Source of the DNA: Streptomyces sp. YIM 121038
GTDB lineage: Bacteria; Actinomycetota; Actinomycetes; Streptomycetales; Streptomycetaceae
DNA: 64,000 nt
NCBI RefSeq assembly: GCF_006088715.1
Contig: NZ_CP030771.1
Location: 6,095,501 to 6,159,500 of the forward strand
Reading direction: 5' to 3'
Position numbers and translations under genes: made by a program. A model generated the notes under the pieces. That model was given only the letters and a program-made list of their open reading frames with translations, was not told the origin of the DNA and searched no databases. Below, piece after piece: positions 34,658 to 43,990 of the stretch. The stretch's first letter is position 1, and each line of letters opens with the position of its first letter.

Positions 34658-35206
34658 GTGGCAGGCAGAACTGGCAAGCAGACCGTGCGCAACATGCTGC
34701 TCTCGTTGGCCGTCATCGGCCTCGTTGTGGCGGCGATCTACGTGTTCATCCCGCACGACGAGTCCAAGGATCCGGTCGAGCGGGTCGACTACCGCGTCGA
34801 ACTCCTGACGGCCCGGCGGGCGGCGCCGTACCCGGTGGCGGCCCCCAAGGGCCTGCCCGAGTCCTGGAAGCCCACCTCCGTCCGGTACAACGGCGCGGCC
34901 CACGACAACTGGCACCTGGGCTTCCTCGACCCGGCCGGCGAGTACGTGGCCATCAAGCAGTCCACCGGCAAGCCGTCCGAGTTCATCGACGAGGCCACGC
35001 AGAAGGCCCGGAAGACGGACGCGACGGAGAAGATCGCGGGCAAGACGTGGCAGCGCTACAAGGGCGCGCACTACAAGGCGCTCGTCCTTGAGGACAAGGG
35101 CGCCACGACCGTGGTGCTCGGCACGGCCCCGTTCGACCAGCTGTCGACGATGGTGGAGTCGCTGGAGATGAAGCGGACGCCGGTGGAGCCGGTGAAGGCG
35201 GGCTGA
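34658..35206 (+). CDS. DUF4245 membrane-anchored protein
   Basis: A 182-residue protein with one N-terminal membrane helix ([19 protein letters not shown], about 13-31) and an extracytoplasmic domain ([60 protein letters not shown]), the DUF4245 family. Function is unknown; actinobacterial homologues are often beside glpX, as here. GTG 34658 is chosen because gggggg lies just upstream and the anchor then sits at the usual place; GTG 34619 and ATG 34649 are in frame too. Confidence 0.87.
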   Translation: MAGRTGKQTVRNMLLSLAVIGLVVAAIYVFIPHDESKDPVERVDYRVELLTARRAAPYPVAAPKGLPESWKPTSVRYNGAAHDNWHLGFLDPAGEYVAIKQSTGKPSEFIDEATQKARKTDATEKIAGKTWQRYKGAHYKALVLEDKGATTVVLGTAPFDQLSTMVESLEMKRTPVEPVKAG

Positions 35207-35269
35207 CCCCCCTCGCGCGCTCGCCGCACCGCGAGTCCGTCCCGTGATCCCGTTCTACGGTCCCGTGGC

Positions 35270-35321
35270 GCGATCTCGCAGTGCGACCCCGTAGTGCGAT
35301 CTCGTAACGCGATCCCGTAAC
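35270..35321. repeat. 13-bp tandem repeat, four units
   Basis: Four consecutive 13-bp units of consensus gcgatctcgtaac (35270, 35283, 35296, 35309), each with one to four changes, and weaker related sequence before them. Located between convergent DUF4245 and nitroreductase genes. Confidence 0.82.
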
Positions 35322-35323
35322 GC

Positions 35324-35356
35324 CAGAGGCCCCCGGCACAGTGCCGGGGGCCTCTG
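35324..35356. terminator. bidirectional terminator
   Basis: Perfect 16-bp inverted repeat (cagaggcccccggcac and complement) around a single central A, directly after the 13-bp repeats. Confidence 0.88.
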
Positions 35357-35393
35357 ACGTGCGGTACGGGGGTGCCGTGCGCGCGGGCGTCGC

Positions 35394-35984
35394 TCAGACG
35401 GTCGTGATGACCTGGTCGAACTCAAGGCGCGGGGAGCGCGGGAACCAGGCGTCCTCGCCCGGCTTGCCGATGTTGATGACCATCAGCGGGGTGTGGTCCT
35501 CGTCCAGGAACTCCTTCTGCACGCCCGCGAAGTCCAGCCCGGTCATCGGGCCCGCGGCGAGGCCCGCGGCGCGGATGCCGACGATGAAGTACGCGGCCTG
35601 CAGCGCGGCGTTCAGGCCCGCGGCCTGCTCGCGGACCGGGCGCTCGGCGAAGAAGGCGTCCTTGGCCTGCGGGAAGTGCGGGAAGAGGTGCGGCAGCTCC
35701 TCGTGGAACTCGTTGTCCGCCGACAGGATCGCCACGAGCGGGGCCGTCAGGGTCTTGGGGCGGTTGCCCTCGGCCATGTGCTGCACGAGCCGCTCACGGG
35801 CCTCCGGCGTACGCACCAGGGTCACGCGCAGCGGCGACTGGTTGAACGCGGTCGGGCCGTACTTGACCAGGTCGTAGATGGCCTGGATCTGCTCGTCGGT
35901 GACGGGCTCGTCGGTGAAGGTGTTGGCGGTGCGGGCCTCGCGGAAGAGCAGGTCCTGGGCGGCGGGGTCAAGAACGAGGGACAT
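35394..35984 (-). CDS. nitroreductase-family protein (RutE-like)
   Basis: A 196-residue FMN-dependent oxidoreductase of the malonic semialdehyde reductase/nitroreductase group. Motifs are EARTANTFTDEPVTDEQIQA, DLVKYGPTAFNQSPLRVTLV, AAYFIVGIRAAGLAAGPMTG and VINIGKPGEDAWFPRSPRL. The family reduces aldehydes or nitro groups with NAD(P)H. ATG 35984 gives MSLVLDPAAQDLLFREA. A close paralogue sits at 46935-47567, beside a MarR regulator; repeated attgag-like sequences upstream of this gene (35995-36009) resemble half-sites found there. Confidence 0.92.
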   Translation of the reverse strand: MSLVLDPAAQDLLFREARTANTFTDEPVTDEQIQAIYDLVKYGPTAFNQSPLRVTLVRTPEARERLVQHMAEGNRPKTLTAPLVAILSADNEFHEELPHLFPHFPQAKDAFFAERPVREQAAGLNAALQAAYFIVGIRAAGLAAGPMTGLDFAGVQKEFLDEDHTPLMVINIGKPGEDAWFPRSPRLEFDQVITTV

Positions 35985-36154
35985 CTGAGTCAGCCTTCTC
36001 AATCTCAATGCGTCGTCGTACGGGGGGCCGTACGTCAGGGGCGGGGACGTGAGGATGACCTTACTCCGGTGAGGTTCAATCTTCAACTAAAGTGGGGGCA
36101 GGGTGAGCTACGCAACACTCCGGACGGGCCGGGGCGGCTCCCCGGGGCCGGGCC

Positions 36155-36379
36155 TCAGTCCTCTTCGGCCAGCGCGGCGTCCAGCCGGGCCCGGGCGCCC
36201 TCCAGCCAGCGCCGGCACACCGCCGCCAGCTCCTCGCCCCGCTCCCACAGGGCCAGGGACTCCTCCAGGGAGGTGCCCCCGGCCTCCAGGCGGCGCACCA
36301 CCTCGATGAGCTCGTCCCGCGCCTGCTCGTAGCCGAGCGCGCCCGCCGTCCCGGCGGCTTCGTCCGTCTTGCTGGTCAT
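36155..36379 (-). CDS. xseB: exodeoxyribonuclease VII small subunit
   Basis: A 74-residue XseB. The family core is [20 protein letters not shown] followed by [20 protein letters not shown] and [15 protein letters not shown], a two-helix coiled-coil hairpin. Several copies pack onto one XseA to form the single-strand exonuclease used in repair. It begins nine bases after the xseA stop, so the two form an operon. Confidence 0.95.
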   Translation of the reverse strand: MTSKTDEAAGTAGALGYEQARDELIEVVRRLEAGGTSLEESLALWERGEELAAVCRRWLEGARARLDAALAEED

Positions 36380-36388
36380 GCGCCCACC

Positions 36389-37597
36389 CTAGATGTCGAC
36401 CCGTACGGGGAAATCGCCTTCGGCGACCCGCGCGCGCAGCGCTTCGCCGTCCGTCACCTCGTCCGCCGCCCGGACGACGGCGCCGTCCTGCTTCTGCAGC
36501 ACCGCGTACCCCCGCTGGAGCGTGGCCTTGGGGGAGAGCGCCACCACGCGTGCGTGCGTGTGGGCCAGCTCCGAGTCCGCGCGGTCCAGGAGGTGCCCGA
36601 GCGTGCGCCGGGCCCGGTCCACATACGCCGTGACCTGCTCCTCGCGTTCCTCGACCATGCGGTGCGGCCGCTCCATGCACGGCCGGGCGAGGGCGTGCGC
36701 GAGGCCCCGCTCCTCGCGCTCCAGGAACGCCACCACGCTGCGCCGGGCCCGCTCCCGCAGGAACGCGACCCGCTCCAGCTCCTCGCCGACGTCCGGTACG
36801 ACCTTCTTCGCGGCGTCGGTCGGCGTCGAGGCGCGCAGGTCCGCCACGTGGTCGAGGAGGGGGTTGTCCGGCTCGTGGCCGATCGCCGACACGACCGGCG
36901 TACGGCACGCGGCGACCGTCCGCACCAGCTGCTCGTCCGAGAACGGCAGGAGGTCCTCCACGCTGCCGCCGCCGCGCGCCACGATGATCACGTCGACCTC
37001 GGCGAGCTCGTCCAGCTCCTTGACGGCCTGCACCACCTGCGGCACCGCGTGCACGCCCTGCACCGCCACGTTGCGCACCTCGAAGCGGACGGCGGGCCAG
37101 CGGTGCCTGGCGTTCTCCAGGACGTCGCGCTCGGCGGCCGACGCGCGGCCGCAGACCAGGCCGATCAGCTGCGGCAGGAACGGCAGCGGCCGCTTGCGGT
37201 CGGCGGCGAACAGGCCCTCACCGGCGAGCGTCTTCTTCAGCTGCTCGAGCCGGGCGAGCAGCTCGCCGACCCCGACCGGCCTTATCTCCGCCGCGCGCAG
37301 GGACAGCTGGCCGCGCGGCGCGTACCACTCCGGCTTGGCGTGGACGACGACGCGGGCGCCCTCCGAGACGACGTCCGCGACCGCGTCGAACACCTGGCGG
37401 TAGCACGTGACGCTCACCGAGATGTCGTGCGACGGGTCGCGCAGCGTCAGGAACACCACGCCCGCGCCGGGGCGCCGGGACAGCTGAGTGATCTGCCCCT
37501 CGACCCACACGGCGCCGAGCCGGTCGATCCAGCCGCCGATGAGGCGCGAGACCTCGCCCACGGGGAGGGGGGTGTCGGCGGACGTGTTCAGAGCCAT
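36389..37597 (-). CDS. xseA: exodeoxyribonuclease VII large subunit
   Basis: A 402-residue XseA. The N-terminal OB-fold is seen in [17 protein letters not shown] and [20 protein letters not shown]. The catalytic domain holds [37 protein letters not shown] and [20 protein letters not shown] with [14 protein letters not shown]. The long helical C-terminal arm and the YAVLQKQDG end are present. It degrades single-stranded DNA from both ends with XseB, its operon partner. Confidence 0.96.
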   Translation of the reverse strand: MALNTSADTPLPVGEVSRLIGGWIDRLGAVWVEGQITQLSRRPGAGVVFLTLRDPSHDISVSVTCYRQVFDAVADVVSEGARVVVHAKPEWYAPRGQLSLRAAEIRPVGVGELLARLEQLKKTLAGEGLFAADRKRPLPFLPQLIGLVCGRASAAERDVLENARHRWPAVRFEVRNVAVQGVHAVPQVVQAVKELDELAEVDVIIVARGGGSVEDLLPFSDEQLVRTVAACRTPVVSAIGHEPDNPLLDHVADLRASTPTDAAKKVVPDVGEELERVAFLRERARRSVVAFLEREERGLAHALARPCMERPHRMVEEREEQVTAYVDRARRTLGHLLDRADSELAHTHARVVALSPKATLQRGYAVLQKQDGAVVRAADEVTDGEALRARVAEGDFPVRVDI

Positions 37598-37628
37598 GCC
37601 GTGAGACTAGCCGTCCGGGCCGACAGTG

Positions 37629-37862
37629 CCGCCGCTCCGCGGCGGCCGGGGCTTCTCCGCCGCTCCGCGGCGGGTTTCCACCCACCCGCCCGCCCGTGGC
37701 TCCCCGGCTTCGCCGGCGCGGGCCGTATCCCCGCCGCTCCGCGGCGTGCTCGCCCACCCGCCCGTGGCTCCCCGGCTTCGCCTGCCCGGGCCCCCTCCCC
37801 GCCGCTCCGCGGCGTACTCGCCCGCCCGTGGCTCCTCGGCCGCGTCCCCGCCGCTCCGCGGC
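37629..37862. repeat. five-copy palindromic repeat tract
   Basis: The palindromic element ccgccgctccgcggcg occurs at 37629, 37657, 37731, 37799 and 37848. Between copies, cgcccgtggctcc recurs, mostly as cgcccgtggctccccggctt, giving compound units of about 50-74 bp. The tract fills the gap between xseA and the amino acid permease gene (both minus strand) and can form several hairpins; it may also end the permease transcript. Confidence 0.88.
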
Positions 37863-37863
37863 C

Positions 37864-39285
37864 CTACCCCCCTTCCGGCGCCCCCCTCCGCACGCCCTGT
37901 ACCGCCAGCACCACCAACCCCGCCGCCAACCAGATCGCGCCCACCACCTGCGCGGAGCCCGACGCCTCCTTGATGACCGCGATGACGATCGCCGCGCCCA
38001 CGACCGGCACGAGGACGTGCCGCCACCAGCTCACCGGGCCGCCCCGGCGTCGCACCGCGAACCACCCCACCACGCTCGCGTGCAGCAGGGCGAAGGCCGT
38101 CAGAGCGCCGATGTCGACGACCGAGACCAGGTGGTTCATGCCGTCGTCGCGGCGCGCGGCCCACACGGCCGCGACCAGCGTCACGGCCGCCGCGCACAGC
38201 AGGGCCACCCGCGGAGTACCGGACTCCGTACGGGACAGGAGCCGGGGCAGGCGCCGCCCCCGGCTCATCGCGAAGAGCAGCCGGCCCGCCGCGGCCTGCC
38301 CGGCGAGCGCCGCGAAGGCCGCGCCGATGGCCTTGCTCACCGCCACCAGGTCGTGCAGCCAGGAGCCGACGGAGGCCTCCACGGCCGAGTAGAAGGCGGA
38401 ACCCTGGTCACCGGGGTGCGCGGCCAGGTCGGCGGAGGACACCGGGGTCATCAGGGCCACCAGATACGTCTGCGCCACGAACAGGACACCCGTCAGGGCC
38501 AGGCAGAACAGGACCGCCCGCGCCACCTTCGCCGAGCCCCCGGTGACCTCCTCCGCGAACGAGGCGATCGCGTCGAAGCCCAGGTAGGACAGGACCGCCA
38601 CGGACACCGCGCCCACCACCGCGGAGAGGGCGAACGCGCCTTGCGTACCGTCGCCCGAAAGGGGCGAGAGCCAGCCCCGCTCCGCGCCGTCGCGCGCGAG
38701 GACCACGATCGCGGACACCACGAACACCACCAGGACCACGATCTCCATGGCGAGGACCGCGAAGCCGACCCGTGCGGCGGGCCGCACGCCCCACAGGTTC
38801 AGGGCGGTCGTCACGGCCACCGCGATCGCCGTCCACACCCACCGGGACACCTCCGGCACCAGCTCGTGCATGGCGATCCCGGAGAAGAGGTACGCGACCG
38901 CGGGGATCAGCAGATAGTCCAGCATCGCCATCCAGCCCGCGATGAATCCCGCGCCGTTGCCGAGGCCCACGCGCGCGTACGCGAAGACCGAGCCCGCCTG
39001 GGGCACCACCCGCACCATCTGGGCGTAGCTGAAAGCGGTGAACGCCATGGCCACCGTCGCCACGACGTACACCAGCGCCACCGCGCCGTGCGACTTGGCG
39101 TCCAGGGTCCCGAAGACGCCGACGGGGGCCATGGGGGCGATGAAGAGGAGTCCGTAGACGACGAGGTCGCGGAAGCCGAGGCTGCGCCGCAGGCCCTCGC
39201 CCTCGGTCCCGGCCGCGGTCCCGTTCGTGGCGGACCCGCGGTCGCCGTCGGACGGCGGGTGCGCATTCGTGCTGTGGGCGGACAT
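37864..39285 (-). CDS. APC-family amino acid permease
   Basis: A 473-residue transporter of the amino acid-polyamine-organocation family with about 12 membrane helices. Family features are the N-terminal LGFRDLVVYGLLFIAPMAPV, YAQMVRVVPQAGSVFAYARV, the FDAIASFAEEV segment and AMSRGRRLPRLLSR. It probably imports an amino acid or related amine by cation symport; the substrate is unknown. ATG 39285 has ggagg just upstream. It is divergent to ispH with 97 bases between. Confidence 0.92.
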   Translation of the reverse strand: MSAHSTNAHPPSDGDRGSATNGTAAGTEGEGLRRSLGFRDLVVYGLLFIAPMAPVGVFGTLDAKSHGAVALVYVVATVAMAFTAFSYAQMVRVVPQAGSVFAYARVGLGNGAGFIAGWMAMLDYLLIPAVAYLFSGIAMHELVPEVSRWVWTAIAVAVTTALNLWGVRPAARVGFAVLAMEIVVLVVFVVSAIVVLARDGAERGWLSPLSGDGTQGAFALSAVVGAVSVAVLSYLGFDAIASFAEEVTGGSAKVARAVLFCLALTGVLFVAQTYLVALMTPVSSADLAAHPGDQGSAFYSAVEASVGSWLHDLVAVSKAIGAAFAALAGQAAAGRLLFAMSRGRRLPRLLSRTESGTPRVALLCAAAVTLVAAVWAARRDDGMNHLVSVVDIGALTAFALLHASVVGWFAVRRRGGPVSWWRHVLVPVVGAAIVIAVIKEASGSAQVVGAIWLAAGLVVLAVQGVRRGAPEGG

Positions 39286-39349
39286 CGTGCCTCCGGGTGC
39301 CTGACGCTGATCGCACACTTGGCTCCCAGTCTCCCCACACAGGCGATCT

Positions 39350-39376
39350 TTGACCTCTCGTACGCGGCCTTACGAT
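39350..39376 (+). promoter_or_regulatory. ispH promoter, probably leaderless
   Basis: TTGACC at 39350-39355 and TACGAT at 39371-39376 with a 15-base spacer form a promoter whose start point would fall at about 39383, the A of the ispH ATG. No ribosome binding site is present, which supports a leaderless mRNA. Confidence 0.5.
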
Positions 39377-39382
39377 GGGCCT

Positions 39383-40369
39383 ATGACTGCAACGCCTGGC
39401 TCCCGCCGTGTCCTGCTCGCCGCTCCCCGTGGCTACTGCGCGGGCGTGGACCGTGCCGTGATCGCCGTCGAGAAGGCCCTGGAGCAGTACGGGGCCCCGA
39501 TCTACGTCCGCCACGAGATCGTCCACAACAAGTACGTCGTGCAGACCCTGGAGAAGAAGGGCGCGATCTTCGTCGACCAGGTGGACGAGGTGCCCGAGGG
39601 GTCCATCGTGATGTTCTCCGCGCACGGCGTCGCGCCGACCGTGCACGAGGAGGCCGCCGAGCGGAAGCTCGCCACGATCGACGCGACCTGCCCGCTGGTC
39701 ACCAAGGTCCACAAGGAAGCGGTCCGGTTCGCCAAGGAGGACTTCGACATCCTCCTGATCGGCCACGAGGGCCACGAGGAAGTCATCGGCACGTCGGGCG
39801 AGGCCCCCGACCACATCACGCTGGTCGACGGCCCCGACGACGTCGCGAACGTCGAGGTCCGCGACCCGGACCGGGTCGTCTGGCTCTCCCAGACCACGCT
39901 CTCCGTCGACGAGACGATGGAGACGGTCGGCGCCCTGAAGAACAAGTTCCCGAACCTGCTCTCGCCGCCCAGCGACGACATCTGCTACGCCACGCAGAAC
40001 CGCCAGACCGCGGTCAAGAAGCTCGCCGAGGACGCGGAGCTCGTCATCGTCGTCGGCTCCAAGAACTCCTCGAACTCCATCCGCATGGTCGAGGTCGCCC
40101 TGGAGGCGGGCGTGCCCGCCTCGCACCTGGTGGACAACGCGGGCGAGATCGACGAGGCCTGGCTGGAGGGCGTGACCACGGTCGGCCTCACCTCGGGCGC
40201 GTCCGTCCCGGACGTCCTGGTGGACGGCGTCATCGAGTGGCTGGCCGAGCGCGGGTACGCGGACGTGGAGACGGTGAAGACGGCCGACGAGTCGATCACG
40301 TTCTCGCTGCCCAAGGAGCTCCGCCGGGACCTGCGCACCGAGGCCGCGGAGCTGTCCGGGAAGAAGTGA
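39383..40369 (+). CDS. ispH: 4-hydroxy-3-methylbut-2-enyl diphosphate reductase
   Basis: A 328-residue IspH (LytB), the last enzyme of the MEP pathway, making IPP and DMAPP. The three cluster-ligating cysteines are in [25 protein letters not shown] and [15 protein letters not shown]. Family motifs [23 protein letters not shown] and [13 protein letters not shown] are complete. ATG 39383 is preferred: an upstream in-frame GTG/ATG would have no binding site, and the promoter points to 39383. It supplies precursors for the UppS-type enzyme at 7.2 kb. The next gene, ppgK, follows after 40 bases. Confidence 0.96.
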   Translation: MTATPGSRRVLLAAPRGYCAGVDRAVIAVEKALEQYGAPIYVRHEIVHNKYVVQTLEKKGAIFVDQVDEVPEGSIVMFSAHGVAPTVHEEAAERKLATIDATCPLVTKVHKEAVRFAKEDFDILLIGHEGHEEVIGTSGEAPDHITLVDGPDDVANVEVRDPDRVVWLSQTTLSVDETMETVGALKNKFPNLLSPPSDDICYATQNRQTAVKKLAEDAELVIVVGSKNSSNSIRMVEVALEAGVPASHLVDNAGEIDEAWLEGVTTVGLTSGASVPDVLVDGVIEWLAERGYADVETVKTADESITFSLPKELRRDLRTEAAELSGKK

Positions 40370-40409
40370 CCACCGCGTCAGTGCCGGTCCGGCGTCGTAC
40401 CGTGGGGCC

Positions 40410-41159
40410 ATGCAGATCTTCGGTGTGGACATCGGCGGATCCGGGATCAAGGGCGCTCCCGTGGACCTGGACCGCGGAGACCTGGCGCAGGAGCGGCACA
40501 AGGTCCTGACGCCGCACCCGGCCACGCCCGAGGGCGTGGTGGCGCGCGTGTGCGAGGTCGTCGAGCACTTCGGCTGGTCGGGACCGGTCGGCGCCACCTT
40601 CCCCGGTGTCATCACCGACGGCACGGCCCGCACGGCGGCGAACGTCGACAAGAGCTGGATCGGCACGGACATCCGCGGCCTGATCGCCGACCGTCTCGGC
40701 GGCGTCCCGGTCACCGTGCTGAACGACGCGGACGCGGCGGGCGTCGCCGAGATGCACTTCGGCGCGGGCCGCGGCCGCACCGGCACGGTCATCGTGCTCA
40801 CCCTCGGCACGGGCATCGGCAGCGCCGTCTTCACCGGCGGCCGCCTCGTGCCGAACACGGAGCTCGGCCATCTGGAGCTGCACGGCCACGACGCGGAGAA
40901 GCGCGCCTCCTCCAAGGCCCGCGAGGACGAGGACCTGACCTGGGAGCACTGGGCGCGCCGCGTGCAGAAGTACCTGGCGCACGTGGAGATGCTGTTCTCG
41001 CCCGAGGCGTTCGTCATCGGCGGCGGCGTCAGCCGCAAGGCCCACAAGTTCCTGCCCCTGATCGAGGGCGTCCGGGCCGAGCTGATCCCGGCGAAGCTGC
41101 AGAACAACGCCGGGATCGTGGGGGCGGCCATGGCCGCGAGGGCGACCGCCGGGGGCTAG
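40410..41159 (+). CDS. ppgK: polyphosphate glucokinase
   Basis: A 249-residue ROK-family kinase that phosphorylates glucose using polyphosphate (or ATP), feeding glycolysis. The phosphate-1 motif is FGVDIGGSGIKGAPV at residues 4-18, LNDADAAGVAEMHFG carries the catalytic Asp, TLGTGIGSAVF is the phosphate-2 motif, and the segment TWEHWARRVQKYLAHVEML is typical of PpgK rather than ordinary ROK glucokinases. Start ATG 40410. Probably co-transcribed with ispH. Confidence 0.95.
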   Translation: MQIFGVDIGGSGIKGAPVDLDRGDLAQERHKVLTPHPATPEGVVARVCEVVEHFGWSGPVGATFPGVITDGTARTAANVDKSWIGTDIRGLIADRLGGVPVTVLNDADAAGVAEMHFGAGRGRTGTVIVLTLGTGIGSAVFTGGRLVPNTELGHLELHGHDAEKRASSKAREDEDLTWEHWARRVQKYLAHVEMLFSPEAFVIGGGVSRKAHKFLPLIEGVRAELIPAKLQNNAGIVGAAMAARATAGG

Positions 41160-41171
41160 GGCCGGGCCGCG

Positions 41172-41840
41172 CTAGGACGCCGGTACGCGGCGCCCCGGCG
41201 GGGTGTGGTCGCCCGGCCGCGGCGGGCGCCTGCTCTGCGGCGGGCGCTGCTCCTTGCGCTGCGCGCGCCTGCGCCCCATCAGGCGCAGCTTGCGTACGGT
41301 CACGATCACCCCGGCGACCAGCGTGCCGCCGTACAGCCAGCCCGCGTGCAGGGCCAGCAAGGTGAGCAGGCCCATGAAGTGGCCGCCGAAGCCGCCGGTG
41401 CCCTCGGCGATGGGCAGCACCCCGGCCGCGAAGGCGATCGGCACGGCGACGGGCGCGGTGACCAGGTCGGCGGGCCGCACCCACAGCGCGGTGAGCGCGC
41501 TGACCGGCAGGAACAGCACTCCGTAGGCGACCACCGAGCTGCCGAAGAGCAGCCGCAGCAGGCACGCGAGCAGCAGCATGACGACGGCCGCGAACAGGCC
41601 GCTGCCCAGCCCGGTGAGGCGCGGGTTCGGCATGCGGCGCAGCTTGCGGTACAGCGGCACCCGACTCAGGGCCCGGTACACCGGGTTCCTGCGCAGGATC
41701 CGGGCGAGCGGGGACGAGGCGCCGGGCGGCCGGGAGGCGGCCCGGTAGACCGTCGCCGACTCCGTGGGGCTGCCCTGCCCGGGCAGGGGCGCGGCGGGGC
41801 GCGGCCTGGCGCGCGGGGGACGGGTCCTGTGTTGCTCCAC
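41172..41840 (-). CDS. DUF6542-like membrane protein
   Basis: A 222-residue protein with a disordered Pro/Arg-rich N-terminus (about 75 residues), four or five membrane helices (GLFAAVVMLLLACLLRLLFG, VAYGVLFLPVSALTALWV, PVAVPIAFAAGVLPIAEG, LLTLLALHAGWLYGGTLVAG) and a basic C-terminus. The family is found between ppgK and ychF in Streptomyces as I recall. Function unknown. It is convergent with ppgK, with only 12 bases between the stops. Confidence 0.8.
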   Translation of the reverse strand: MEQHRTRPPRARPRPAAPLPGQGSPTESATVYRAASRPPGASSPLARILRRNPVYRALSRVPLYRKLRRMPNPRLTGLGSGLFAAVVMLLLACLLRLLFGSSVVAYGVLFLPVSALTALWVRPADLVTAPVAVPIAFAAGVLPIAEGTGGFGGHFMGLLTLLALHAGWLYGGTLVAGVIVTVRKLRLMGRRRAQRKEQRPPQSRRPPRPGDHTPPGRRVPAS

Positions 41841-42138
41841 CGCACCAACCTAGGTCGGGCCGGGGGCGGAACCGGGACTGGGACACGCGTTTTGGCCGAG
41901 CTTGGTCCGGCGTTCGACGCGGAGGCGGTACGCGGGCGGGGCACGGGGCCCGGCACACCGTAGACTGGTGGATCGTGCCCCAGGCAGTGCGGGGCCGGTG
42001 AGGGACCACCGCGGGCCCCGGGGACCCCGGACGACGGGGACGACGGGGGCGGCGAGCGCAGCAGCCGCCGGGTCCGCCCACGGGGCCCTCGCACAGCCCC
42101 AGCCAAGACCCCACTCCTCACGTACGGGAAGTCGCAAC
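41841..42138. other. intergenic region upstream of ychF
   Basis: About 300 GC-rich bases. A TAGACT -10-like box at 41962-41967 may start the ychF transcript, which would give a leader of about 170 bases. The leader has G-rich repeats (ggggaccccggacgacgggg) but no riboswitch I recognise. Confidence 0.4.
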
Positions 42139-43227
<1,089 letters not shown>

Positions 43228-43235
43228 CGCGTGCA

Positions 43236-43275
43236 CGCGAAGGGGCCGGGTTCTGGTGAACCCGGCCCCTTCGCG
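43236..43275. terminator. bidirectional terminator
   Basis: Perfect 17-bp inverted repeat (cgcgaaggggccgggtt and complement) with loop ctggtg, nine bases after the ychF stop and before the convergent Uma2 gene. Confidence 0.9.
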
Positions 43276-43290
43276 TCGCGCGGTGCAGTG

Positions 43291-43872
43291 TCAGCTCTTT
43301 CGCGGCGGGGTGAGCTTGTCGAGGTCGAGGCTGATCTCGAACGGGAGCTCCCGTTCGAGGGAGTGGCGGAAGATGCCGGCGGGCGCGTAGGCACGGGTCG
43401 GCTCGTCCAGTTCGTAGACGTGGATGACGGGCGCGCCGTCCTCGTCCTCGACGCGCCAGTAGTGCGGGATGCCTGCCTCGGCGTACTTGCGGAGCTTGAC
43501 GGTGCGGTCGCGGTGGGCGGATTCGGGGGAGACGACCTCGACGACGAGACGGACCTCTTCCGGCGCGAACCAGGTGCGGTCGCCTTCGAAGTCGGCCGTG
43601 GTCACCAGGAGATCGGGTTCGGGGCGGTTGCGGGCGTCGAGCTTGATGGTCATTTCACGGCCGATGCTGATGTCGGCGGGTGCTTGCTCCATGAGCGCAA
43701 CGGCGAGCAAGGTGATGAGGTGGCCGTGCCACCACCTCTGTGGCGACATCATGAAGACGAGGGCTCCATCGATCAGCTCGGTGTGACGCGGGGCCTCCGG
43801 GAGGTGGTCCAGGTCCTCCGCGAACCAGCCCTCCGCGCGTGGAGGGCGCATCCAGTCGGGCAAGGCGGTCAT
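43291..43872 (-). CDS. Uma2-family (PD-(D/E)xK-like) protein
   Basis: A 193-residue Uma2/DUF820 protein with a restriction-endonuclease-like fold. Typical elements are RHTELIDGALVFMMSP (Glu-Leu-Ile-Asp-Gly), REMTIKLDARNRPEPDLLVT (catalytic Asp in PEPDL), RLVVEVVSPESAHRDRTVKL (Glu in VVEVVSP, then KLRKYAEAGIPHYW). Many paralogues occur in Streptomyces; the role is unknown and is proposed to involve DNA processing or mobile elements. Start ATG 43872; the open frame continues to 44427 without coding signal because it overlaps the start of the amidase gene. Confidence 0.9.
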   Translation of the reverse strand: MTALPDWMRPPRAEGWFAEDLDHLPEAPRHTELIDGALVFMMSPQRWWHGHLITLLAVALMEQAPADISIGREMTIKLDARNRPEPDLLVTTADFEGDRTWFAPEEVRLVVEVVSPESAHRDRTVKLRKYAEAGIPHYWRVEDEDGAPVIHVYELDEPTRAYAPAGIFRHSLERELPFEISLDLDKLTPPRKS

Positions 43873-43990
43873 GCCCCCACCGTACCGAGGGGCGGCCGAC
43901 CAGGCGGTGGGAACGTCGGTTCGGGGGGCGCTGGCGGTCCGTCGGCCGCACTGTTGACGCGCCGTTCCCTCGCCTCCACCGTGGTCCGGT

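Noticed and set aside
37629..37862. CRISPR array
   Set aside because: The repeats are short GC palindromes with similar, not unique, spacers of unequal length and there are no cas genes.
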